Positions 17,503 through 25,704 of a stretch of DNA of 64,000 nt are shown piece by piece (position 1 is the stretch's first letter; every line of letters begins with the position of its first letter). Source of the stretch: Pseudomonadota bacterium (lineage in GTDB: Bacteria; Pseudomonadota; Alphaproteobacteria; Sphingomonadales; Sphingomonadaceae); assembly GCA_021849075.1 (NCBI GenBank), contig JAJZTH010000002.1, forward strand, positions 36,607-100,606. The letters are read 5' to 3'. Position numbers and translations under genes: made by a program. The notes beneath the pieces were generated by a model. It made no database searches, was not told the DNA's origin, and was given only the letters and a program-made list of their open reading frames with translations.

Positions 17503-18366
17503 TCATGCCGGCGTCACGCCGGCGCGCATCTGGGTGCCGCGCGTATAGATCCGATCCGTCGGCAGGATGGTGTCGATCGGCAGATCGGGCTGATTGGCCA
17601 GCTTTGCATAGATCGGCGCGAAATCCGTCTCCACCGTCTGGCGCAGCAGATCCTCGAAACTGTCGATCACGAAATAGCTCTGCTGATAATCATCGATGCG
17701 ATAGGGCGTCCGCATCAGCCGTTCCATGTCGAATCCCAGCCGATGCGGCGAGGAATCCTCCAGCGCAAAGACGGATTCGCCATAGGAAGAGACGATGCCG
17801 GCGCCATAGAGTTTCAGATCGCCGGCCGGCTGCCGGATAAGGCCGAATTCGACGGTGTACCAATAGAGGCGGGCCAGCCGCTGGATCGCGCCCAGCGCGC
17901 CTGCGCGTCGGCCGCCTTCGCCATAGGCTTGCATATAATCGGCGAAGACGGGGTGGGCGAGCAGGGGGACATGGCCGAAAATATCATGGAAGACATCGGG
18001 TTCTTCCAGATAATCGATCTGGTCATGGGTGCGGATGAAACGCCCCGCGACAAAGCGGCGATTGGCCAGATGGTCGAAGAACAGATCATCGGGCACCAGC
18101 CCGGGAACGGCGACGACCTGCCAGCCGGTCGCGGCCATCAACCGGTCGGACAATTCCTCGAAATTGGGAATGCCGGGCCGGGTCATGCGCAGCATATCCA
18201 GCCCCTGCATGAACTCGGGCACGACCCGGTCGGGCAGCATGCGCGCCTGACGGGCGAACAGCTCGTCCCACACGGCATGTTCCTGGGGCGTATAGCTGTC
18301 CCAGCTCTGATCGATTGTCCAGTCCGATGCGGCCCCTTCCGGGCGCTTCAGCGATGCCTCTTCCAT
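17503..18366 (-). CDS. phhA: Phenylalanine 4-monooxygenase
   Basis: This 287-residue enzyme hydroxylates phenylalanine to tyrosine with a pterin cofactor. The iron-binding HDIFGHVP motif is present, with a downstream YWYTVEFGL segment holding the third ligand glutamate, and the DYLEEPDVFHD approach. Bacterial enzymes are 260-300 residues, so the length fits. Two starts are possible: ATG 18366, used here, or GTG 18390, which has an AAGAAG ribosome site 6 bases upstream and adds eight residues. It is the first gene of the Phe/Tyr catabolic operon and diverges from an Lrp-type regulator across an 85-110 base gap holding a palindrome. Pterin recycling genes are not in the window. Confidence 0.95.
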   Translation of the reverse strand: MEEASLKRPEGAASDWTIDQSWDSYTPQEHAVWDELFARQARMLPDRVVPEFMQGLDMLRMTRPGIPNFEELSDRLMAATGWQVVAVPGLVPDDLFFDHLANRRFVAGRFIRTHDQIDYLEEPDVFHDIFGHVPLLAHPVFADYMQAYGEGGRRAGALGAIQRLARLYWYTVEFGLIRQPAGDLKLYGAGIVSSYGESVFALEDSSPHRLGFDMERLMRTPYRIDDYQQSYFVIDSFEDLLRQTVETDFAPIYAKLANQPDLPIDTILPTDRIYTRGTQMRAGVTPA

Positions 18367-18411
18367 AGGGCGAGCATATGCCGCCCGCACCGATGCTTCT
18401 TTTCAAATTTC

Positions 18412-18435
18412 TTTCATATCAGCTATGATATGAAA
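18412..18435. promoter_or_regulatory. Palindromic operator between phhA and the Lrp-type gene
   Basis: TTTCATATC (18412-18420) and GATATGAAA (18427-18435) are perfect 9-base inverted arms with a 6-base centre. The site lies in the divergent promoter region between phhA and the Lrp/AsnC gene, in an AT-rich stretch, 22 or 46 bases from the phhA start depending on the start used. Lrp-family regulators usually bind such sites next to their own gene, so this is a strong operator candidate. No binding data are implied. Confidence 0.7.
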
Positions 18436-18475
18436 AATTATGCCAACTTTGATCAATATTATGAGAGAAATAGTC

Positions 18476-18934
18476 ATGTTGGACCGACTGGACAAACGAA
18501 TCCTTGGCGAATTGCAAAAGGACGCTTCCCTCAGCAATGCGGAACTGGCCGAACGGGTGGGAAGCAGCGGCCCCTCCTGCTGGCGCCGCATTCGTCAGTT
18601 GGAGGAAGCGGGCGTGCTGGGCCGTACCGTGCGGCTCGCCAATCAGGCGCTGCTGGGCAAGAGCGTGAACATGATATGCAGCGTGCGGATGCGCACGTTC
18701 GAGGCTGAAAGCATCGCCGCCTTCGAACGCTTCATTGCGGACGAGACGCGCGTTATGGAATGTTTTTCCATGTCGGGCGAATGGGACTATCTGCTCCGCG
18801 TCATTGCGTCGGACGTGGCCGATTATGAGCAGTTCCTGATGCACAGGCTGCTCAAACATCCTTCGGTCGCCAGCGCTTCCTCCCATCTGGCGTTGCGGAT
18901 CGCCAAATATGAGACGGCGATCCCAACGGATTGA
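18476..18934 (+). CDS. Lrp/AsnC-family transcriptional regulator
   Basis: This 152-residue protein has the Lrp plan: an N-terminal helix-turn-helix (LDRLDKRILGELQKDASLSNAELAERVG, residues 2-29, then SGPSCWRRIRQLEEAGVL) and a C-terminal RAM ligand-binding domain with FSMSGEWDYLLRV. The start ATG 18476 was chosen because it gives the usual short lead to LDxxDxxIL and has an AGAGA site about 10 bases upstream; earlier ATGs add a poor N-terminal tail. Its divergence from phhA, with a palindrome between them, suggests that it controls phenylalanine/tyrosine catabolism in response to an aromatic amino acid. That effector is inferred. Confidence 0.92.
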   Translation: MLDRLDKRILGELQKDASLSNAELAERVGSSGPSCWRRIRQLEEAGVLGRTVRLANQALLGKSVNMICSVRMRTFEAESIAAFERFIADETRVMECFSMSGEWDYLLRVIASDVADYEQFLMHRLLKHPSVASASSHLALRIAKYETAIPTD

Positions 18935-19046
18935 ACCCCGGTATTGCGTGTGACGTTGCTAAAAAAGACAGGCGTCGGGCCATGATGCCGGCGCATGGCG
19001 CGATGCTCCGGAATAATCCGAAAAGCTGACGATTTCTGGGAATAAG

Positions 19047-19136
<90 letters not shown>

Positions 19137-19271
19137 GCAGAAGGTTCAGCAGGCTGTAAAGGCGCTGCATTCCCGGTCGAGGGGCGGCCATTAGCGAATG
19201 AATTCACACTTGCCAAGCGCTCATTCCGGTATTTTTCTTGTGTCCGCGCAATAGCCTCCTAAATTGGTGCG

Positions 19272-19643
19272 ATGAAAGACACGATTCAGAATTTCGGCGC
19301 TGGCGTCACTGCTCCGCCGATCGTCCATGCCCGCTTCAGTATCGGCGATGTGGTGAAGCATCGCATGTTCGGTTTCCGCGGCGTCGTGTTCGACATTGAT
19401 CCGGTCTTCGCCAATAGCGAGGAATGGTATGAAGCGATCCCCGAAGGGGCACGGCCCGACAAGCATCAGCCTTTTTACCACCTGCTCGCCGAAAATGGCG
19501 AATCCAGCTATGTCGCCTATGTCAGCCAGCAGAATCTGGTGGCCGACGACAGCGACGAGCCGGTTGATCACCCCGCCATCACCGGCATGTTCGGCAGTTA
19601 CGCGGACGGCAAATATCGCCTGCGCCCGCTCCATCGCCACTAA
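19272..19643 (+). CDS. hspQ: Heat shock protein HspQ (YccV-like)
   Basis: This 123-residue protein matches the HspQ/YccV family: FSIGDVVKHRMFGFRGVVFDIDPVF near residues 23-47, then WYEAIP, RPDKHQPFYHLLAEN and SYVAYVSQQNLV. E. coli HspQ binds hemimethylated DNA and helps Lon degrade some substrates. The N-terminal ~20 residues are extra compared with E. coli. The ATG at 19272 is used; no strong ribosome site precedes it. An SGNH hydrolase gene follows closely. Confidence 0.92.
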   Translation: MKDTIQNFGAGVTAPPIVHARFSIGDVVKHRMFGFRGVVFDIDPVFANSEEWYEAIPEGARPDKHQPFYHLLAENGESSYVAYVSQQNLVADDSDEPVDHPAITGMFGSYADGKYRLRPLHRH

Positions 19644-19671
19644 GCGCCCGATCCGGCTGCGCGCGCCATTG

Positions 19672-20397
19672 GTGTATGCGCTGCTGCTTGCCTGCGCCGC
19701 ATCTATCGGGATTGGGGCAGCGGTGGCCGCGCCGCCGCCGCTCGCAAAGCCGATCGCGCCACTGAATGCCGATCCGGTCTTCCCTTTCTCCAACGAGATA
19801 GAGGCGTTCGCGCGCGCCAATGTCGCCGGACCGCCGGTGCGCGACGCGACCCTGTTCCTCGGCAGTTCCAGCATCCGCTTGTGGGACATAGCGGGCAGCT
19901 TTCACGATATCGGCACGGTCAATCGCGGCTTTGGCGGCGCGACGACGGCGCATGTGCTTCATTATTACAAGCGGTTGTTGCCCGCTGTCCCGCCGCGATC
20001 GGTGGTCGTTTATGTCGGGGAGAATGATCTGGCCGCCGGCGCCGCGCCCGATGTGGTGACGCGCGACATATTGACGCTGCTCAGAAAGTTGCGCGCCGAT
20101 TATCCGCGCGCGCCGATCGCCTGGCTGTCGCTGAAACCCAGTCCGATCCGCTGGACGCTGCGCCCCAAGATGGCGCAGGTCAACGCCGCCGTCGCCAGCC
20201 GGGCGCAGGCGGACGGCTTCGTCTATCTCGACGTCGGCACCGTGCTGCTGGCGCGAGACGGTCTGCCGGACGCCTCGCTCTTCCGCCCGGACGGGCTGCA
20301 CATGAATGCGCGCGGCTATCAGCGCTGGACCGGTCTGGTCGACGCCTGGCTGGATCGGGTCGCGCCGCCCCACGCTGCGACCGAAAAGGCGTCCTGA
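19672..20397 (+). CDS. SGNH/GDSL-family hydrolase
   Basis: This exported esterase-like protein has the SGNH blocks in order: FLGSSSIRLW with the catalytic serine, NRGFGGAT with the glycine, YVGENDL with the asparagine, and a C-terminal DGLHMN with the Asp and His. A hydrophobic signal segment (VYALLLACAASIGIGAAVAA) leads the protein. The start is uncertain: there is no ATG near it, and GTG 19672 or TTG 19669 are the best options, 25-28 bases after hspQ ends, without a clear ribosome site. An upstream start inside hspQ in the other frame is less likely. The substrate is unknown. It resembles the platelet-activating-factor acetylhydrolase-like branch. Confidence 0.85.
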   Translation: MYALLLACAASIGIGAAVAAPPPLAKPIAPLNADPVFPFSNEIEAFARANVAGPPVRDATLFLGSSSIRLWDIAGSFHDIGTVNRGFGGATTAHVLHYYKRLLPAVPPRSVVVYVGENDLAAGAAPDVVTRDILTLLRKLRADYPRAPIAWLSLKPSPIRWTLRPKMAQVNAAVASRAQADGFVYLDVGTVLLARDGLPDASLFRPDGLHMNARGYQRWTGLVDAWLDRVAPPHAATEKAS

Positions 20398-20474
20398 TCC
20401 ACTTTCCGATTGATCCACGCTCAAGCAACATTATTACCAGCCGATCGAGACAAGCGAGCCAAGGGGACGATAAG

Positions 20475-22445
20475 GTGACAACGGACAAGACAGGCGGCCA
20501 GCCGATGGCCGAACTGACGCTGCGCGGGGTCATCCTCGGCGCGCTCATCACCCTCGTCTTCACCGCCGCCAACGTCTATCTTGGCCTGAAGATCGGCCTG
20601 ACCTTCGCGACCTCCATTCCTGCGGCGGTCATCTCCATGGCGGTGCTGCGGCTGTTCGCGACCGGCACGATCCTGGAAAACAACATCGTGCAGACCATCG
20701 CCTCGGCCGCAGGCACTTTGTCCGCCATCATCTTCGTGCTGCCGGGCCTCGTCATCATCGGCTGGTGGCAGGGCTTCCCCTACTGGCTGTCCGCCTTCAC
20801 CATCGCGACAGGCGGCATATTGGGGGTTATGTATTCGGTGCCGCTGCGCCGCGCGCTCGTCACCGGTTCCGACCTCCCCTATCCCGAAGGCGTCGCGGCG
20901 GCCGAAGTGCTGAAGGTCGGCGCAGGCTCGCGCGAGGGGCTGGAGGAAAATAAGCGCGGCCTGGCCGCCATCGTCGCCAGCGCCATTTCCGCCGCCAGCT
21001 TCTCGATCATCGCCAAGACGCGGATCATTGCGGAGGAAGCCGCCACCTTCTTCAAATTCGGCGCCGGCGCGACATCGGTATCGACCAGCTTCTCGATGGC
21101 GCTGATCGGCGTCGGCCATCTGGTCGGCCTGTCGGTGGGCGTCGCCATGTTCATCGGCCTGCTGATCAGCTGGACCGGCCTGGTCCCCTATCTGACCGCC
21201 CCGCTGCCCGCCGGAGCGGAGCTGTCCGATGTGGTCGGCACCGCATTCCGCATGAAGGCGCGCTTCATCGGCGCGGGCACGATCGGCGTCGCCGCGATCT
21301 GGACCCTGCTCAAGATTCTTGGCCCGATCGTCAGCGGCATCCGCTCTGCGCTGGTGGCCAATGCCACACGCAAGGCGGGCAATGCCGCCAGCCTCGACAT
21401 TACCGAGCGTGACCTGCCCATTTCCATCGTCGGCGGCACCATATTGGCCGCTTTGCTGCCGATCGGCATCTTGCTGTGGATCTTTGCGCAGGGCGGGCCG
21501 ATCGCGGCCAATCCCATTCCGGTGATCGCGCTGACCCTGGCCTATGTGCTGGTCGCCGGCATCGTCATCGCATCGGTCTGCGGCTATATGGCGGGCCTGA
21601 TCGGCGCGTCGAACAGCCCGATTTCGGGCGTCGGCATCCTGGCGGTGCTGGGCGCTTCGCTGCTGCTCGCCGCCATTTATGGTTCAGGCCATGCCGATGC
21701 GTCGCAGACGCAGGCGTTGATCGCCTATGCGCTGTTCACCACCGCGATCGTCTTTGGCATCGCCACCATTTCCAACGACAATCTGCAAGACCTCAAAACC
21801 GGCCAGCTGGTCGGCGCGACGCCGTGGAAGCAGCAGGTTGCGCTGGTGCTGGGCGTCATCTTCGGCGCGCTGGTGATCCCGCCGGTGCTGGACCTGTTGA
21901 ACAGCGCCTTCGGCTTTGCCGGTGCGCCGGGCGCCAAGGCGAGCGCGCTGCCCGCCCCGCAGGCCGCCTTGATCTCTGCCCTGGCCAAGGGCGTGCTGGG
22001 CGGCGATCTCGACTGGAACCTGATCGGCATCGGCGCCGGCATCGGCGTCGTCGTGATCGCGATCGATGAGTTTCTGGGCAAAGCCGGCAAGCTGCGCCTG
22101 CCGCCGCTCGCGGTTGGCATGGGCATCTATCTGCCGATGGCGCTGACGCTGCTGATCCCCGTCGGCGCGGTCATCGGCCATGTCTACAACCGCTGGGCGC
22201 TGCGTCAGAGCAATCCGGAATTTGCCGAGCGCATGGGCGTGCTGATGGCCACCGGCTTCATCGTGGGCGAAAGCCTGTTCGGCGTCGCCTTTGCCGGCAT
22301 CGTTGCGGGCACCGACAGTGACGCGCCGCTGGCGCTGGTGGGTGAAAGCCATTGGGCGGTCCCGCTGGCCGTGCTGGTATTCGCCGGCGTGATCGCGGGC
22401 CTTTACGCCAAGCTTAAAAACTGGGCGAGCGCGCCCCTGTCCTAA
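20475..22445 (+). CDS. OPT-family oligopeptide transporter
   Basis: This 656-residue membrane protein carries some 14-16 hydrophobic segments and the early OPT signature LTLRGVILGALITLVFTAANVYLGLKIGLTFATSIPAAVISM (seen from residue 14), with a later YPEGVAAAEVLKVG block and a GLIGASNSPISGVG loop. OPT carriers of this bacterial type import small peptides or metal-chelate compounds using the proton gradient. The start is GTG 20475 with an AAGGGGACGATAAG leader. The substrate cannot be predicted. A small DUF3606 gene follows, possibly separate. Confidence 0.93.
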   Translation: MTTDKTGGQPMAELTLRGVILGALITLVFTAANVYLGLKIGLTFATSIPAAVISMAVLRLFATGTILENNIVQTIASAAGTLSAIIFVLPGLVIIGWWQGFPYWLSAFTIATGGILGVMYSVPLRRALVTGSDLPYPEGVAAAEVLKVGAGSREGLEENKRGLAAIVASAISAASFSIIAKTRIIAEEAATFFKFGAGATSVSTSFSMALIGVGHLVGLSVGVAMFIGLLISWTGLVPYLTAPLPAGAELSDVVGTAFRMKARFIGAGTIGVAAIWTLLKILGPIVSGIRSALVANATRKAGNAASLDITERDLPISIVGGTILAALLPIGILLWIFAQGGPIAANPIPVIALTLAYVLVAGIVIASVCGYMAGLIGASNSPISGVGILAVLGASLLLAAIYGSGHADASQTQALIAYALFTTAIVFGIATISNDNLQDLKTGQLVGATPWKQQVALVLGVIFGALVIPPVLDLLNSAFGFAGAPGAKASALPAPQAALISALAKGVLGGDLDWNLIGIGAGIGVVVIAIDEFLGKAGKLRLPPLAVGMGIYLPMALTLLIPVGAVIGHVYNRWALRQSNPEFAERMGVLMATGFIVGESLFGVAFAGIVAGTDSDAPLALVGESHWAVPLAVLVFAGVIAGLYAKLKNWASAPLS

Positions 22446-22508
22446 AGGGAAGCGGAAAAGGACCGGTTTTTATGCGTTCCTCCTGCTGGTCAGTGTAGGA
22501 GCAACGCG

Positions 22509-22673
22509 ATGTCAGATGAGCAGGATGCCGGCAACGTCATGCTGAACAGCGAAGCGGCGATCCTCTACTGGACGGATCGTTTCGGCATCGACCGCGACGC
22601 ACTGGAAGAAGCGGTCGACATCGTCGGCGACAGTGTCGCGGCGGTTGCCGCCTACCTCAATACCGATCGCTGA
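22509..22673 (+). CDS. DUF3606 small protein
   Basis: This 54-residue acidic protein fits the DUF3606 pattern: a short lead, then AAILYWTDRFGIDRDALEEAVDIVGDSVAAVAAYL. Such proteins are common in alphaproteobacteria and have no known function. It starts with ATG 22509, 63 bases after the OPT gene, in a region with AGGAGCAACGCG just ahead, which gives a good ribosome site (AGGAG). Confidence 0.85.
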   Translation: MSDEQDAGNVMLNSEAAILYWTDRFGIDRDALEEAVDIVGDSVAAVAAYLNTDR

Positions 22674-22728
22674 CCCACCCGGCGCAGGCGCGTAATCTCT
22701 TACGATCCTGTGACAAACATGCCTGACA

Positions 22729-22746
22729 ACTTCATCAAACTGTCAC
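22729..22746 (+). promoter_or_regulatory. Pho-box-like site upstream of the phosphate-scavenging operon
   Basis: CTGTCAC at 22740-22746 is a full Pho half-site, and ACTTCAT at 22729-22735 is a degenerate one at exactly the expected 11-base offset, giving the 7+4+7 layout bound by PhoB. It lies about 98 bases before the TonB receptor start. Partial repeats (CTGTGAC at 22708, CTGACAA at 22723) lie nearby. The downstream genes (phosphatase, phytase) are typical PhoB targets. The left half-site matches only 4 of 7 bases, so it is a candidate. Confidence 0.5.
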
Positions 22747-22843
22747 GGCTCTCCAATCAGCATGTAACATAAATCTCCCAATGGGCGGCCAACCGATCGG
22801 CGGGCGGACCACTCCGCACCGCCACGGACAGGGAGATTCCATT

Positions 22844-25636
22844 ATGAACCGTCTTTTCCGTGGCGCGAGCCGCGCCGCCATTATCATTGCGCTCGCGACG
22901 CCAGCCGCCGCCTTTGCTGGCACCATCACCGGCACGGTGTCGGACGGCACCGGCACCCGCGCGCTTCAGTCGACCCAGCTGCGCATCGTTGAAAATGGCC
23001 GCGTCGCGGAAGCCGGCCGTGACGGTAACTATCGTTTCCCCGATGTCGCGCCGGGCACCTACACGATCGAGGCCCGCTATGTCGGCGCTGATCCGGTCCG
23101 CACCACCGTAGTCGTTCCCGCTTCGGGCGACATTGATGCCGACATTCGCATCGGGTCCGACGTCGACAGCTCCATCATCGTCGTTGGCCAGGTCGCCAAT
23201 CAGGCGTCGACCCTGTCGCGTCAGCGTGCGGCGGACGGCGTCGAAAGCGTCCTGACCCGCGACGCCATCGGCCAGTTCCCTGACCAGAATGTCGCCGAAT
23301 CGATCCGTCGCCTGCCCGGCGTCAACATATTGAACGATCAGGGCGAAGGCCGCTTCGTATCGGTGCGCGGCCTTGACCCGGAACTCAACGCCGCGTCGGT
23401 CAATGGCACCCGCATCCCCGCGCCGGAAAGCGACGTCCGTTCGGTCGCGCTGGACGTCATCCCGTCCGAACTGATCGAATCGATCGAGATCAAGAAATCG
23501 CTGACGCCGGACATGGATGGCGACACCATCGGCGCTTCGATCGAAATCAACACCACCAGCGCCTTCGACCGCAAGAAGGATCTCTATTCGGTCAAGCTGG
23601 AAGGCAGCTATAATGAGTTCGCCGATGCGCTGACGCCCAAGGGCAGCTTCGATTTCTCGACCCGCCTGTCCGACCGCTTCGGCATCGCCGGTGGCCTCAG
23701 CTACTACAAGCGCAAGTTCGAAAGCGACAATATCGAGGCGGCCGACTGGACGGAGAGCGAAGATGGCGTCGCCTATGCCGAAGAACTCCAGTATCGCGAC
23801 TATGATGTGGAGCGTAAGCGCATCGGCGGTTCGCTCAGCCTCGACTGGCTGGCGACCGACACGACCAAGCTGTACGCCCGCGGCCTCTACAGCCAGTTCG
23901 AGGATCAGGAATATCGCGGCGACGTGATTTTCCAGATGAGCGAAGAGCCGGAATCGGGCGACGCCACCAGCGCCCAATTCTCCGACGAAGACGGCCGCAT
24001 CCGCGTGCGCCGCCGCATGAAGGACCGGTTCGAAAAGCAGCGCATCAAGTCGCTGACGCTGGGCGGTGAAACCAACACCGGTCCGTGGAAGCTGACCTAT
24101 GCCGGCAGCTGGTCGGAAGCCAGCGAGCGGGAGAATGGATCGATCGACCCTACCCGTTTCCAGGCGGATTTCCGCCGGGATGGCGTGAATGTCGGCTTCG
24201 ACTATTCCAACCCGATGAAGCCGGTCTACACCGTCACCGGCAACACCGAAGCCTTCTATGACGCATCCAACTATGAGTTTGACGAGCTGGAGCGCACGAC
24301 TCTCTCCAATTCCAAGGACCGCGAATATACGGTCAAGGGCGACATCAGCCGCGCCTTTGCGATGGATAGCGGCACCTTCACCGTCCAGACCGGCATGAAG
24401 GCGCGCTGGCGCAAGAAGAGCTACGACCTTCAGTCGGACGTCTATGATGGCTATGATGGCGATTATACGCTGGCCGATGTGCTGGGCGGCCAGACCTACC
24501 GCATTCAGGACATATTGCCGCAGGCGAGCCACACCGGCCCCAGCAATTTCTTCTACGACAATCTGTCCAGTTTCGAGCGCAACGACTTCGACTCGCTGCT
24601 CAATTCGACCACCTCGGACTATTCGGTGACGGAGGATATCCTCTCCAGCTACCTGATGGGCCGTTGGGATAGCGATACGCTGCGCGTCATCACCGGCGTC
24701 CGTATGGAGCAGACCCGCAACGACATTCGCGCTTTCCAGACGCTGGCGACGGGCGGCGATGTCGAAGATATCACGATCACGCCGACCCGTTTCATCCGCA
24801 ACTACACCAACTGGCTGCCCAGCCTGACGGTGCGTTATGAGCCGGTGCGCAACCTCGTCTTCCGCTTTGGCGGCTATAAGAGCCTGGTGCGTCCCAAGCT
24901 GTCGAACCTGGCGCCGCGCTTCGACATCAACGAGGACCGCGAAGCCACGCTCGGCAACCCGAACCTCAAGCCCTACAGCGCCTGGAACATCGATGCGTCG
25001 GCCGAATGGTATTTCGGCACCAACGCGGCGCTGACCGGCGGCTTCTTCTGGAAGTCGATCAAGGATTTCGTGGTCGAACAAACGATTGAGGAATCGGGCG
25101 TCATCTATGGCGTCAACTATGATCAGCTGACCACCTACATCAATGGCGACAAGGCGAAGATCAAGGGCTTCGAACTGTCCTACAGCCAGGTGATGAGCTT
25201 CCTGCCTGCGCCGTTCGACGGCCTGCTGCTGAACGCCAACTACACCTATACCGACGCCAAGGGCACGGTGCTGACGGATGGCGACATCGCCGATCCGCGC
25301 ATCATCCCGCTCATGTCCTCGTCCAAGAACACGTTTAACATCGTGCTGGGTTACGAAAAGGGGCCGATCTCGCTGCGCGCAGCCGGCACCTATCGCGACA
25401 AATATTTGGACGAAGTGGGCGGCAAGGCCGAGGATGACCGCTATGTCGCCGATCATTTCCAGCTCGACCTGAGCGCCAAATATCGCGTTGCGCCGGGCGT
25501 GCGGGTGTTTGCCGAATGGATCAACGTCGGCAACGAACCCTATTTCGCCTATCAGAACTATGCCGGCGGCAAGCGCCTGCTCCAGTTCGAGGAATATAAC
25601 TGGACGGCCAAGTTCGGCATCACCGCCAGCTTCTGA
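22844..25636 (+). CDS. TonB-dependent receptor (probable phytate/organic phosphate uptake)
   Basis: This 930-residue outer-membrane receptor has a signal peptide (residues 1-25, ending AFAG), then a carboxypeptidase-regulatory-like beta domain (about 28-100). A plug domain (130-260) follows with VAESIRRLPGVNILNDQGEGRFVS-like and GDTIGASIEI signatures of the Caulobacter/sphingomonad receptor subfamily, then a beta-barrel ending in an aromatic residue (ITASF). It imports a large or scarce substrate using TonB energy. The two genes after it encode a phosphatase and a phytase, so the likely ligand is phytate or its breakdown products. Start ATG 22844 has a GGGAG site. Confidence 0.92.
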   Translation: MNRLFRGASRAAIIIALATPAAAFAGTITGTVSDGTGTRALQSTQLRIVENGRVAEAGRDGNYRFPDVAPGTYTIEARYVGADPVRTTVVVPASGDIDADIRIGSDVDSSIIVVGQVANQASTLSRQRAADGVESVLTRDAIGQFPDQNVAESIRRLPGVNILNDQGEGRFVSVRGLDPELNAASVNGTRIPAPESDVRSVALDVIPSELIESIEIKKSLTPDMDGDTIGASIEINTTSAFDRKKDLYSVKLEGSYNEFADALTPKGSFDFSTRLSDRFGIAGGLSYYKRKFESDNIEAADWTESEDGVAYAEELQYRDYDVERKRIGGSLSLDWLATDTTKLYARGLYSQFEDQEYRGDVIFQMSEEPESGDATSAQFSDEDGRIRVRRRMKDRFEKQRIKSLTLGGETNTGPWKLTYAGSWSEASERENGSIDPTRFQADFRRDGVNVGFDYSNPMKPVYTVTGNTEAFYDASNYEFDELERTTLSNSKDREYTVKGDISRAFAMDSGTFTVQTGMKARWRKKSYDLQSDVYDGYDGDYTLADVLGGQTYRIQDILPQASHTGPSNFFYDNLSSFERNDFDSLLNSTTSDYSVTEDILSSYLMGRWDSDTLRVITGVRMEQTRNDIRAFQTLATGGDVEDITITPTRFIRNYTNWLPSLTVRYEPVRNLVFRFGGYKSLVRPKLSNLAPRFDINEDREATLGNPNLKPYSAWNIDASAEWYFGTNAALTGGFFWKSIKDFVVEQTIEESGVIYGVNYDQLTTYINGDKAKIKGFELSYSQVMSFLPAPFDGLLLNANYTYTDAKGTVLTDGDIADPRIIPLMSSSKNTFNIVLGYEKGPISLRAAGTYRDKYLDEVGGKAEDDRYVADHFQLDLSAKYRVAPGVRVFAEWINVGNEPYFAYQNYAGGKRLLQFEEYNWTAKFGITASF

Positions 25637-25704
25637 TCCATCCCTATTCCCCTGCTTGCCGGTCACGTCCCTTGCGTGGCCGGCAAGTCCCGTTTCAGGA
25701 GACC

